DNA of 19,043 nucleotides from Azoarcus sp. (GTDB lineage: Bacteria > Pseudomonadota > Gammaproteobacteria > Burkholderiales > Rhodocyclaceae): assembly GCA_031259795.1 (NCBI GenBank), contig JAIRLA010000106.1, positions 1-19,043 on the forward strand, written 5' to 3'. Made by a program: the position numbers and the translations under genes. How positions within the stretch are numbered: the stretch's first letter is position 1; the number at the start of each line of letters is the position of its first letter. Shown piece by piece: positions 1 through 7,890 of this stretch. The notes beneath the pieces were generated by a model. It had not been told where the DNA came from, did not search any database, and was given only the letters and a program-made list of their open reading frames with translations.

Positions 1-1028
1 CCGATGACCAGCGCGCCGACCGGGCCGACGAAGCCCGCCGCGGGGGTGATCGCCACGAGGCCCGCCACCGCGCCGGAAGCCGCGCCGAGACTGGAGGGAT
101 GGCTCTTGAAGATGGATTCGCCCGCCAGCCAGGCCAGGGTCGCCACGGCGGTGGCGAGGATGGTGTTGACGAAGGCCAGCCCGGCCAGGCCGTTGGAGGC
201 CGCGGCCGACCCGGCGTTGAAGCCGAACCAGCCGACCCACAGCAGGGAAGCGCCCACCATGGTGAGGGTGAGCGAGTGCGGCGTGAAGGCTTCGCGCCCG
301 AAACCGAGCCGTTTGCCGAGCAGGAAAGCGCCCGCCAGACCGGCGATGCCGGCGTTGATGTGCACCACGGTGCCGCCGGCGAAGTCGAGCGCGCCGTCCG
401 TTCCCAGGAAGCCGCCGCCCCAGACGATGTGCGCCATCGGCACGTAGCTGAAGGTGTACCAGAGCGTGGCGAAGATGACGACGGCGGAGAAGCGGATGCG
501 CTCGGCGAAAGCGCCGACGATCAGCGCCGTGGTGATGGCGGCGAAGGTGGACTGGAACGCGATCCAGACATATTCCGGCATAGTGCCGTTGAGGCTGTCG
601 ATCGTGACGCCCGCCAGGAAGAGCTTGTCCAGATTGCCCAGGATCGGCCCCGCGCCGCTTTCCGGATTGGAAAACGCCAGCGAGTAGCCATAGATGAACC
701 ATAACGTCGTCGTCAGGCAGAAAATGACGAAAACGTGCATGAGCACCGAGAGCATGTTCTTGGTGCGGGCGAGTCCGCCATAGAAAAGGGCCAGGCCGGG
801 GATGGTCATCAGGATGACCAGCATCGTGGACGTCAGCATCCAGGCGGTATCGCCGGTATCCAGTTTTGCCGCTTCGGCGGGCGCTTCCGTCCCGGCGTCG
901 ACGATCGTGATGGTTTCTTCCACCACCACCGGCCCGTCGCCGCTGTCCGCATCCTGGGCGAAGGCGGTTCCCGCCGCGCCAAACGCGAGCGCCGTGATCG
1001 TCATCAAAATCGTAAATAATTTTTTCAT
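1..1028 (-). CDS. amtB: Ammonium channel AmtB (3' end cut by window edge)
   Basis: This is an Amt/Rh-family inner-membrane channel that brings ammonium/ammonia into the cell when nitrogen is scarce. The first 342 codons are visible and the gene runs off the left edge. The N-terminus is a cleavable signal peptide (residues 1-24, ending AFA), as in E. coli AmtB. An acidic linker of about 35 residues follows, and the first membrane segment starts near residue 62 (motif FYGGLARTKN at 82-91). The AERIRF motif lies at 175-180. The first twin histidine is His223 in VVHINAGIAG; the second lies beyond the window. GAASGAVAG (315-323) is also typical of the family. The start is supported by GGAG nine bases upstream. 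The gene begins 16 bases after the glnK stop and should share its transcript. GlnK is expected to plug this channel when nitrogen becomes plentiful (known for the family). Confidence 0.96.
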   Translation of the reverse strand, partial: MKKLFTILMTITALAFGAAGTAFAQDADSGDGPVVVEETITIVDAGTEAPAEAAKLDTGDTAWMLTSTMLVILMTIPGLALFYGGLARTKNMLSVLMHVFVIFCLTTTLWFIYGYSLAFSNPESGAGPILGNLDKLFLAGVTIDSLNGTMPEYVWIAFQSTFAAITTALIVGAFAERIRFSAVVIFATLWYTFSYVPMAHIVWGGGFLGTDGALDFAGGTVVHINAGIAGLAGAFLLGKRLGFGREAFTPHSLTLTMVGASLLWVGWFGFNAGSAAASNGLAGLAFVNTILATAVATLAWLAGESIFKSHPSSLGAASGAVAGLVAITPAAGFVGPVGALVI

Positions 1029-1044
1029 TTCCACTTTCTCCGTT

Positions 1045-2198
<1,154 letters not shown>

Positions 2199-2265
2199 GA
2201 ATGATCTCCTGCAAACAAGGTAATGAATGGGACGCACAGGCGTGGATGTGTCGCGCCGCCGGTCA

Positions 2266-2281
2266 TGCACGCTTTGTGCCA
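2266..2281 (-). promoter_or_regulatory. Sigma-54 (RpoN) promoter of porin-glnK-amtB
   Basis: On the minus strand the sequence reads TGGCACAAAGCGTGCA. It has the invariant GG and GC pairs of RpoN promoters exactly 12 bases apart (first G to first G) and matches TGGCAC perfectly; the -12 part is GTGCA instead of TTGCA. Transcription would start near 2255, about 57 bases before the porin start codon. Its position upstream of a PII/ammonium channel operon is what RpoN control predicts. Confidence 0.85.
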
Positions 2282-2300
2282 GCCGCGATATTTTCTTTTT

Positions 2301-2313
2301 AATCAATGGGTTG
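2301..2313 (+). promoter_or_regulatory. IHF-type DNA-bending site
   Basis: AATCAATGGGTTG fits the IHF consensus WATCAANNNNTTR at every defined base, and an A/T-rich tract (2288-2302) flanks it on one side. It lies between the RpoN promoter and the NtrC palindrome, about 46-58 bases upstream of the predicted transcription start. That is where IHF usually bends DNA to bring an enhancer-bound activator to the polymerase. Short sites can occur by chance, but the placement argues for function. Confidence 0.65.
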
Positions 2314-2332
2314 ACTCGCGGGCGCTGTAACT

Positions 2333-2347
2333 TCCCCGTTGTGGTGC
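2333..2347 (-). promoter_or_regulatory. Possible weak second NtrC site
   Basis: One half-site, TGGTGC (2342-2347), is perfect; the other half (2333-2338) matches only three of six bases. Its centre is 34 bp, close to three helical turns, from the centre of the perfect NtrC palindrome at 2367-2381, the kind of spacing seen in paired NtrC enhancers. It could be a low-affinity partner filled cooperatively. Confidence 0.4.
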
Positions 2348-2366
2348 AGGAAAGGACGGCGCGGAG

Positions 2367-2381
2367 GCACCATCATGGTGC
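2367..2381 (-). promoter_or_regulatory. NtrC enhancer site (perfect palindrome)
   Basis: GCACCATCATGGTGC is a perfect inverted repeat matching the NtrC binding consensus (GCACCA, three bases, TGGTGC). Its centre lies about 119 bp upstream of the predicted RpoN start at 2255, in the usual range for NtrC enhancers. Together with the IHF and RpoN sites it predicts activation of porin-glnK-amtB under nitrogen limitation. Confidence 0.8.
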
Positions 2382-2560
2382 ATCCCCGGCGCGCTTTCCG
2401 CACCGTGTCCGCGCATGCCCGTCTTTCCGGCCATAAGTATCCACACACTCCGAATTGGGCGAGCAGGACTTGCCGGCCGCTTTCGCCGTTGGTGAAACGA
2501 CTCGACTCGACTCGACGCTGATTCAAATCCGCTCCCTGCTCCCCGCCCCCCGATGGGAGT

Positions 2561-2566
2561 TACAAT
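2561..2566 (+). promoter_or_regulatory. Possible -10 element for the DAHP synthase gene
   Basis: TACAAT lies 36 bases before the start codon at 2602 and matches five of six bases of the sigma-70 -10 box. No good -35 box is visible 17 bases upstream, so this is a tentative call. The rest of 2382-2601 holds nothing else I can name except a pentanucleotide repeat at 2498-2516. Confidence 0.3.
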
Positions 2567-2601
2567 CGCCCGCTTTCCCTGCCTCGCCGGCGGAGCCTGA
2601 A

Positions 2602-3678
2602 ATGTCTGTCATCCAGACCGAAAACATCAATATCCGTGCCACCGACCACATGCCCTCGCCCGAGGAAATCAAGGCCAGAACGCCGCTGGACAGCGAAACC
2701 GCCGCCACGGTCATCGCGGGACGGCAAGCGTTTACCGATATTCTCGACCGCAGGGACGCGCGCCTTTTCGTCATCGTCGGCCCTTGTTCCATCCACGATC
2801 CGGAAGCGGGACTCGACTATGCCCGGCGGCTGCGCGGCCTCGCCGATGAGGTCGCGGGTACGCTGTTGCTGGCGATGCGGGTCTATTTCGAGAAGCCGCG
2901 CACGTCGACCGGATGGAAGGGGTATATCAACGACCCTTATATGAACGATTCTTTCCGCATCGACGCGGGCATGGAAAAAGCGCGCCAGTTCCTGCTCGCG
3001 GTGGCGCGGCTCGGGTTGCCGATCGCCACCGAGGCGCTCGATCCGATCGCGCCGCAGTATTACGGCGATCTGATCTCATGGACAGCCATCGGCGCGCGCA
3101 CTTCGGAGTCGCAGACTCACCGCGAGATGGCTTCCGGCCTGTCCACGCCGGTCGGTTTCAAGAACACCACCGATGGCGACGTGGCGGCGGCGGTCAACGC
3201 CATTGTCTCGGCGGCCAATTCGCATAGTTTCCTCGGCATCGACATGCAGGGGCAATCGGCCATCCTGCGCACGCGCGGCAACCGTTACGGCCATCTCGTG
3301 CTGCGCGGCGGCGAGCGGCCCAATTACGATTCGGTCTCGGTCTCGCTCGCCGAACAGGCGCTTGCCAGGGCCGGGCTGCCCCGCAATATCGTGATCGACT
3401 GTTCGCACGGCAATTCATGGAAAAAGCCCGAAATGCAACCGCTGGTCATGAAAGATGTTGTCCACCAGATCCGCGACGGCAATAGCTCCATCGTGGGCCT
3501 GATGGTCGAAAGCAATCTCGTCGCCGGCAATCAGCCAATCCCCGCCGATCCGTCCCGGCTCAAATACGGTTGCTCGGTGACGGATGCCTGCGTCGGCTGG
3601 GAAACCACGGTGGACATGATCCGCCATGCCGACGCGGTGTTGCGCGAAGCGCTGAAGAGCCGGAGCGCCGCCGCATGA
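2602..3678 (+). CDS. aroF: 3-deoxy-7-phosphoheptulonate (DAHP) synthase, class I
   Basis: This enzyme catalyses the first step of the shikimate pathway, joining phosphoenolpyruvate and erythrose 4-phosphate. The 358-residue protein is collinear with E. coli AroG/AroF/AroH. The expected metal ligands are present: Cys62 (GPCSIHD), His269 (DCSHGNS), Glu303 (MVESN) and Asp328 (SVTDAC). The PEP/E4P motifs RVYFEKPRTSTGWKG (93-107) and GARTSESQTHRE (164-175) are intact. Segments such as LPIATEALDP and IDCSHGNS look closer to AroF than AroG as I remember them, so the isozyme and its feedback amino acid remain uncertain. The start at 2602 has GGAG a few bases upstream and gives the family's normal N-terminus; an in-frame extension to 2455 has no support. 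Its last codons overlap the serB start (ATGA). Confidence 0.93.
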   Translation: MSVIQTENINIRATDHMPSPEEIKARTPLDSETAATVIAGRQAFTDILDRRDARLFVIVGPCSIHDPEAGLDYARRLRGLADEVAGTLLLAMRVYFEKPRTSTGWKGYINDPYMNDSFRIDAGMEKARQFLLAVARLGLPIATEALDPIAPQYYGDLISWTAIGARTSESQTHREMASGLSTPVGFKNTTDGDVAAAVNAIVSAANSHSFLGIDMQGQSAILRTRGNRYGHLVLRGGERPNYDSVSVSLAEQALARAGLPRNIVIDCSHGNSWKKPEMQPLVMKDVVHQIRDGNSSIVGLMVESNLVAGNQPIPADPSRLKYGCSVTDACVGWETTVDMIRHADAVLREALKSRSAAA

Positions 3679-4553
3679 ATCTGGTCGTGCAGGGCGAAAA
3701 TCCCGCACCCGGCCCCGCCACGCTCCAGCGCCTGGCCGAATTGACCCAGGCGCGCGCCATCGAGAACATCGACGCCCGCGCCGCCCGCCTCAAAGACGCG
3801 AAACGCGACATCGCCACGGAACGCGCCGTCGCCGCGCTCTGCGCCGAGGCCGCGCTCGATTGGGCGTGGGTGCCTCCGGGGCGGCGGCTTGGCGACTTCG
3901 GCCTTTTCGTCACCGACATGGATTCCACCCTGATCAATATCGAGTGCATCGACGAAATCGCCGACATGCGCGGACTCAAGGCCAAGGTCGCGGCGATCAC
4001 GGACGCGGCCATGCGCGGCGAAATCGATTTCCGCACTTCGCTCACCCGCCGCGTGGCGCTCCTCGCCGGGCTGCCCGGACAGACGCTGGCGAAAGTCCAC
4101 GCCAAGCGAATCCGCCTCAATCCCGGCGCCGAAGCGCTCATGGCCCGCCTCAAGGCCGCCGGAGTGCGCACGGCGCTGGTTTCGGGCGGCTTCACTTATT
4201 TCACCGACCGCATACAGCGCGAATTGGGCTTTGACTATGCGTGGGCCAACGAACTGGAGATACGCGATGGCTGCCTCACCGGCCAAGTGAGCGGCGCCAT
4301 CGTCGACGGCCAGGCCAAGGCGGACCGCCTCACCGCGACCCGCGATGCGCTGGGCCTCGCGCCGGAAGATGTCCTGTGCGCCGGCGACGGCGCCAACGAT
4401 ATCCCGATGTTCCGCGCCGCCGGTTTCAGCGTGGCCTACCGCGCCAAACCGGCGTTGCGCGAAGTGGCCGATTGCTGTCTCGACCATACCGGGCTGGACG
4501 GCATCGCGCGGCTGTTCGTCCCGGGGAACAAATACCGCTCCCCCGCCCCCTGA
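3675..4553 (+). CDS. serB: Phosphoserine phosphatase SerB
   Basis: This HAD-superfamily phosphatase catalyses the last step of serine synthesis, hydrolysing O-phosphoserine. The 292-residue protein has the nucleophile motif DMDST (Asp81 and Asp83), Ser170 in VSGGFT, Lys215 as motif III, and GDGANDIPM (237-245) for magnesium binding. The four-helix cap includes ECIDEIADMRG (90-100). The N-terminal ~75 residues are a degenerate ACT-like extension as in other proteobacterial SerB proteins. The start codon at 3675 overlaps the upstream stop as ATGA, which implies translational coupling to the DAHP synthase; no separate ribosome site is obvious. An in-frame extension to 3570 would lie inside the upstream gene and is rejected. 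The pairing joins aromatic and serine biosynthesis; tryptophan synthesis consumes serine, a possible reason for linkage (inference). Confidence 0.96.
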   Translation: MNLVVQGENPAPGPATLQRLAELTQARAIENIDARAARLKDAKRDIATERAVAALCAEAALDWAWVPPGRRLGDFGLFVTDMDSTLINIECIDEIADMRGLKAKVAAITDAAMRGEIDFRTSLTRRVALLAGLPGQTLAKVHAKRIRLNPGAEALMARLKAAGVRTALVSGGFTYFTDRIQRELGFDYAWANELEIRDGCLTGQVSGAIVDGQAKADRLTATRDALGLAPEDVLCAGDGANDIPMFRAAGFSVAYRAKPALREVADCCLDHTGLDGIARLFVPGNKYRSPAP

Positions 4554-4571
4554 GTCGAGCCGCCGGAACGC

Positions 4572-5360
4572 TCATCGCCGCCGGAATACCCACCTGTCGT
4601 CATCGGAGGCTTCGCCGGCAAAAGCATAGCCGTCGCTGTCGAAGCCGCGCAGGTCTTCCACGCTCCCGGCCCGCCTGCCGGCGGCATAGTTAACCATCAA
4701 TCCGCGCGCGCGTTTGGCGTAAAAACTGATGATCCTGTAACGCCCATCCTTCCAGTCCTCGAACACCGGCGTCACGACGCGCGCGGCCAGCGTCCTCGCC
4801 CGCGCCGCCTTGAAATACTCCGCCGAAGCCAGATTGACCAGCACAGCCGGAACGCCCGTTTTTGCTTCCTCTTCGCGCAGCGGAGCGGCGAGCGCCGCGC
4901 CGATCTTCCCGTCCCAGAAAGCGTAAAGATCCTTGCCGCGCGCATTGCCGAGCCGGGTTCCCATCTCCAGCCGGTACGCCCGGATCAGATCGAGCGGACG
5001 CAGCACGCCATAAAGCCCGGAAAGAATGCGCACATGCGCCTGCGTCCAGGCAAGCCCCTCCACACCCAGGCTCCGCGCCGCCAGCCCGTCATAGACATCG
5101 CCATCGAAGGCGAACACGGCCGGGCGGGCGTTCTCCATGGCGAAAGGCCGCGACCAGTCCGCATAACGCGCGACATTGAGGCTGGCGAGCTTGTCCGATA
5201 TTTTCATCAGCGCCGCGATCGCGGCGGGCGAGAGCGGGCGGAGGAGATCGACCAGTTCGGCCACCTCATCGAGGAAATCGGGCTGCGTCACGGGCAACGG
5301 CAGCGCGGGCAACGGCTTCTCGAAATCGAGCGCCTTGGCGGGAGAAATGACGAGGATCAT
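4572..5360 (-). CDS. yaaA: Peroxide stress protein YaaA (UPF0246/DUF328)
   Basis: This 262-residue protein belongs to the YaaA family. In E. coli, YaaA lowers free intracellular iron during hydrogen peroxide stress and binds DNA; the exact biochemistry is not fixed. Characteristic segments are MILVISPAKALDF at the N-terminus, SGLYGVLRPLDLI near residues 117-129, YRLEMGTRL just after, and NLASAEYFK and RGLMVNYAA in the C-terminal half. Length matches the family (E. coli 258). The start at 5360 is the conserved family start; the ribosome site before it is weak. It converges on serB with an 18-base gap. Upstream (5361-5672) lies a GC-rich hairpin and a dispersed-repeat block. Confidence 0.94.
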   Translation of the reverse strand: MILVISPAKALDFEKPLPALPLPVTQPDFLDEVAELVDLLRPLSPAAIAALMKISDKLASLNVARYADWSRPFAMENARPAVFAFDGDVYDGLAARSLGVEGLAWTQAHVRILSGLYGVLRPLDLIRAYRLEMGTRLGNARGKDLYAFWDGKIGAALAAPLREEEAKTGVPAVLVNLASAEYFKAARARTLAARVVTPVFEDWKDGRYRIISFYAKRARGLMVNYAAGRRAGSVEDLRGFDSDGYAFAGEASDDDRWVFRRR

Positions 5361-5398
5361 GGAACGAAGCGGCGATGAAAAGTGGTAATGGTAACTTG

Positions 5399-5425
5399 GC
5401 GCGCGGGTCGAGCGCGCCCGCGCGC
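5399..5425. repeat. Perfect 9-bp-arm hairpin upstream of yaaA
   Basis: GCGCGCGGG and CCCGCGCGC form perfect arms around a nine-base loop, 39 bases before the yaaA start codon. No U-tract follows on either strand, so terminator activity is doubtful. It would lie in the yaaA leader if transcription starts further upstream. Confidence 0.35.
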
Positions 5426-5672
5426 TAAAGAAAGGGAGGAAGGAAGGAGACGCCTGTCCGTGCCCCGCCGCAAGGAAATCAGCGTCGATGCGCTCCGCAT
5501 GGTACGAACTGGATTGCCACGTCGCTGCGCTCCTCGCAATGACGAGTTCTCCCGATGAACTCCCCTCCCCCGCTTGCGGGGGAGGGTGGCCGAAGGGCGG
5601 GAGAGGGCTTCCAACCATCCGGCGCGAGAGCGCCGCTGATTTTTCTTCCATCCTCCTTTCGGGCCATCGCGA
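5426..5672. repeat. Dispersed composite repeat block 1
   Basis: The gap between yaaA and the SDR gene is filled by modules that recur elsewhere in the window. In order they are: a C/G-rich segment with core AATCAGCGTCG (5426-5502); module A, running from GGATTGCCACG to CGCAATGACGA (5511-5545); module B, a perfect GCAAGC-centred hairpin CCTCCCCCGC/GCGGGGGAGG (5565-5586); and a tail with CCAACCATCCGGCGC (5610-5645). The short frames across it encode strings such as SLRGAQRRGN and SPACGGG that are translations of the repeat, not real proteins. Confidence 0.85.
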
Positions 5673-6428
5673 TCACAGATGGCTGCTGCGTCCGCCGTCG
5701 ACGGCGAGGATCTGTCCGGTGATGTAGGGCGCGCCGAACAGCAGGAAGGCTACGCTGCCGGCGATGTCGCGTGGCGAGCCTTCGCGTCCCAGCAGGGTGT
5801 GGGCGACGATGCGCGCGCGCTCGTCCGCCGGGAATTGTTCGTCTTCCGGCCAGGCGACCGGCCCCGGCGAGACGCCGTTGACGCGTACCGCGGGCGCGAG
5901 TTCGATCGCCAGCGCGCGCGTCAGCCCCGCCAGCGCCGCTTTGGCCGCGCAGTAGAGCGGGTAGTGGCGCAAGGGGCGTTCGGCGTGGATGTCGACGATG
6001 TTGACGATGCCGCCCCGCGCCGCGGTGAGCGCCGGGGCAAGCGCCTGGACGAGGAAGAGCGGTCCTTTGAGGTTGGAGCCGATGAGGCGCTCCCATGCCG
6101 CGGCGTCGATCGTGCCAAGCGGCGTGGGGAAGAAATCGGAAGCGTTGTTGACCAAAGCATCGAGGCGGCCAAAGCAGGCCAGCGCGGTTTCGGCGACCGC
6201 CTCCGGTACGCCGTCGATGCCAAGATCGCCGCGTACTGTGCGGGCCGAGCCGGGGCGGATGGTTTCGAGATCCGCCGCCAGCGCCGCGGCGGCTTCGGCG
6301 CTGCGGCGGTAGTGCAGGATGACGCGCGCGCCGCGCCGATGCAGTTCGCGCGCGATGGCGGCGCCGATGCGGCGGGCCGCGCCGGTGATGAGAATGGCGG
6401 GGGCGTTGCCGGGGTTTATCGCGCTCAT
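5673..6428 (-). CDS. Short-chain dehydrogenase, pteridine reductase (PTR1/FolM) type
   Basis: This is an NAD(P)H-dependent reductase of 251 residues with a Rossmann fold. The cofactor motif is TGAARRIG (15-22), and the NNAS segment (94-97) is followed by FFPTPLG, typical of pteridine reductases. The catalytic pair is Tyr159 and Lys163 (YCAAK). The usual SDR serine is replaced by Asp146 in NIVDIHAERPL, as in PTR1, where an Asp takes part in pterin reduction. VRVNGVSPGPVAWPED (181-196) is another group hallmark. The likely substrate is dihydrobiopterin, dihydromonapterin or dihydrofolate; this is inferred from the family. The start at 6428 gives a normal N-terminus; the frame can extend to 6497. 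No strong ribosome site is visible. Confidence 0.88.
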   Translation of the reverse strand: MSAINPGNAPAILITGAARRIGAAIARELHRRGARVILHYRRSAEAAAALAADLETIRPGSARTVRGDLGIDGVPEAVAETALACFGRLDALVNNASDFFPTPLGTIDAAAWERLIGSNLKGPLFLVQALAPALTAARGGIVNIVDIHAERPLRHYPLYCAAKAALAGLTRALAIELAPAVRVNGVSPGPVAWPEDEQFPADERARIVAHTLLGREGSPRDIAGSVAFLLFGAPYITGQILAVDGGRSSHL

Positions 6429-6559
6429 GGATGGAGATGGGGTGGAAGACGGATGACCGCAAGCATGCCACGCCAGCGGGGTATGCTCAAAGTCCACGCG
6501 CTTTTCGGCGCTCAGAACCTGTTCATTGTCTCTGGCACTCCCCCGCCGATTGCCCTGCA

Positions 6560-6600
6560 GCGGTCCAAGAACCTATTCCAATAGGGCCGCTTTGAACCGC
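6560..6600. repeat. Two-part imperfect hairpin upstream of the SDR gene
   Basis: Outer arms (6560-6568 and 6592-6600) pair at eight of nine positions, and an inner perfect inverted repeat CCTATT-CC-AATAGG lies at 6572-6585. The structure directly abuts dispersed repeat module A at 6606. The rest of 6429-6559 holds nothing I can identify. Confidence 0.45.
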
Positions 6601-6605
6601 TGCAT

Positions 6606-6641
6606 GGATTGCCGCGTCGCTGCGCTCCTCGCAATGACGAG
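6606..6641. repeat. Dispersed repeat module A, copy 2
   Basis: A near-identical copy of the module seen at 5511-5545, running from GGATTGCCGCG to CGCAATGACGA. It lies 178 bases upstream of the SDR start and is oriented the same way relative to that gene as copy 1 is relative to yaaA. A truncated copy of hairpin module B follows at 6704-6723 and breaks off at GCATAGGTATCT. Confidence 0.85.
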
Positions 6642-6744
6642 GTGGGAGAAGGGCTTTCGCGATGACGAATTCTTTCGATGGATTCCCCTCCATCCGATGT
6701 GGACTCCCCTCCCCCGCAAGCGGGCATAGGTATCTAGCCCTTCC

Positions 6745-6945
6745 CGGCTGATGATAGGCAATTTTATTGGCAGTTGCCTGACGCTGCATGCTGGTGGGCA
6801 GGATGTAAAATGGCAGTCTGGATTTTTCGATTCATTGCGCGAGGATGTGGCAAGATTGATTAAATTTATACTGCATTAATATAAGTATGATGGAGATATT
6901 GTCGTGGAAGCGCTCGGTGGTTATTGGAGCAAAGTTCATTTCTGA
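6745..6945 (+). pseudogene. Remnant of an AT-richer gene with an in-frame stop
   Basis: An open frame from ATG 6751 encodes 42 residues, starting MIGNFIGSCLTLHAGGQDV and ending RLIKFILH, then meets TAA at 6877-6879. The same frame continues directly with protein-like sequence (YKYDGDIVVEALGGYWSKVHF in two parts around GDIVVEALGG) to a TGA at 6943-6945. The base composition is clearly lower in GC than every neighbour. The 5' side is cut near 6722-6740, where a dispersed repeat stops abruptly. I read it as the C-terminal part of a foreign gene broken by one nonsense change. I do not recognise the family; an immunity protein linked to the nearby Rhs remnant is only a guess. Confidence 0.45.
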
Positions 6946-6971
6946 TGATGTGTATCGACGTGACAGGGCAA

Positions 6972-7034
6972 ACGAGTCCGCGACATTCTCAGACGAGCCA
7001 GCAAGACTCTCGAACGAGTCCGCGAGATTCCTTG
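6972..7034 (+). repeat. Imperfect 21-bp tandem triplet
   Basis: Three adjacent 21-base units each begin ACGAG (6972, 6993 and 7014); the first and third are the most alike. Because 21 is a multiple of three, every frame reads a seven-residue repeat. There is no convincing gene over it. Confidence 0.7.
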
Positions 7035-7072
7035 GCGATCCTATCAGCGGTGCTGCGCGCCGGACGGAACGC

Positions 7073-7150
7073 TGGATTGCCGCGTCGCTTCACTCCTCAC
7101 AATGACGAGGGGGAAGGGTTGTCGCAGCGACAAGCGCCTTGCAATGACGA
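7073..7150. repeat. Dispersed repeat module A, degenerate copy plus fragment
   Basis: 7073-7110 matches module A but carries several substitutions (CTTCACTCCTCACAATGACG). A second partial end, TTGCAATGACGATG, follows at 7135-7148. The next bases (GCTTTGCCTTTCC) match the sequence after the ptsI gene at 14811-14823, so a longer repeat family member is present at both places. Confidence 0.7.
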
Positions 7151-7165
7151 TGCTTTGCCTTTCCT

Positions 7166-7219
7166 GCACGATATGACCATCCCGCACGATATGACCATCC
7201 CGCACGATATGACCATCCC
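7166..7219 (+). repeat. 18-bp tandem repeat, three perfect copies
   Basis: The unit GCACGATATGACCATCCC occurs three times without error, followed by a partial fourth. In the frame of the Rhs remnant it would read as six-residue repeats (HDMTIP). A diverged single unit (GCACGGCATGACCATCA) follows the same dispersed sequence at 14826-14842, so this is an expansion of a dispersed-repeat end. Confidence 0.9.
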
Positions 7220-7890
7220 GGACGATGTGGGCGGCAAACTCCAGCGCTACCTGCCCGGCGGCGGCACGCGCTTCTTCACCCGGACGGACTTCGATCCGGC
7301 CACCCGAACCTTCGCGCGCGACATCCGCGACCAATCCGTGCTCGCGCTCGTCTCCAGCGACCCGATCCGCTACGAGCGCCGCCTGGCCGACGGCGGCCTC
7401 GAGATCTACGCGCACAGCGACGGACAAAACACCTTCCCGCGCCGCATCTTCCTCACCCAACAGCAAGACCCGGCGGGCAACATCCTCGCCTACCACTACG
7501 ACGACAAAACCGCCTGACCCACCTGATCGACGCCACGGGCCAGAAAACCGTACTCGAATACCGCCACGCCGACCCGCTCAAGATCACCGGCCTCGTTGAT
7601 CCGGCGGGCCAGCGCGCCCGGATCGAATACGACGGTCAAGGCCGCCTCATCGCCGTCACCGACGGCGTGGGCCTCGTCTCGCGGGGGCGCTACCGCGCGG
7701 GTGACACCTTCATCGAGCGGCTGGAGACCCCCTACGGCACCACCCGCTTTGCCACCGGCGAAGAAGGCACGGCGCGCTGGGTGGAGATCACCAATCCGCT
7801 CGGCCACACCGAGCGGGTGGAAGTGCGCGACGACACCCCCGGCATCGCCGCGCGCGAACTGGAAAGCCCCTTTGGCTGTATCGCGGCTTA
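7217..7890 (+). pseudogene. Rhs/YD-repeat protein remnant, frameshifted
   Basis: This is the decayed middle part of a large Rhs-type polymorphic toxin shell protein. The first part (frame of 7218-7517) has KLQRYLPGGGTRFFTRTDF and YERRLADGGLEIYAHSDG, ending YHYDDKTA and a stop. The reading then continues one frame over from about 7511 with LTHLIDATGQKTVLEY, RARIEYDGQGRLIAVTDG and YGTTRFATGEEGTARW, which are YD-type repeats (G-R-L-x-x-V/I-x-D). The spliced text YDDKT-RLTHLIDATG is the expected repeat, so a small indel near 7510-7514 split the gene. Homology-like text ends around 7866. There is no start region, no core repeat array and no ribosome site, so it is not functional as it stands. Confidence 0.7.

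Noticed and set aside
99..704. Plus-strand frames over the left edge
   Set aside because: They are antisense to amtB, which reads cleanly on the minus strand with a signal peptide and channel motifs.
2455..2601. Longer N-terminus for the DAHP synthase
   Set aside because: The extension crosses the pentanucleotide repeat and the candidate -10 box, lacks a ribosome site, and is absent from the family; 2602 has GGAG and normal length.
5565..5586. Module B hairpins as intrinsic terminators
   Set aside because: The stems are strong but no T-run follows on either strand, and copies occur upstream of genes.
5488..5727. Short frames in repeat blocks (for example 5488-5727, 12316-12577 and 16132-16761)
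   Set aside because: Their translations are the same repeat strings in every block and frame; such strings are a known source of false proteins.
6887..7105. Open frame of 72 codons starting ATGATGGAG
   Set aside because: It has no ribosome site, overlaps the better-looking gene tail in another frame, and its second half is tandem and dispersed repeats.
6972..7219. CRISPR-like array of short repeats
   Set aside because: The units are contiguous with no spacers, only three copies each, and there are no cas genes.
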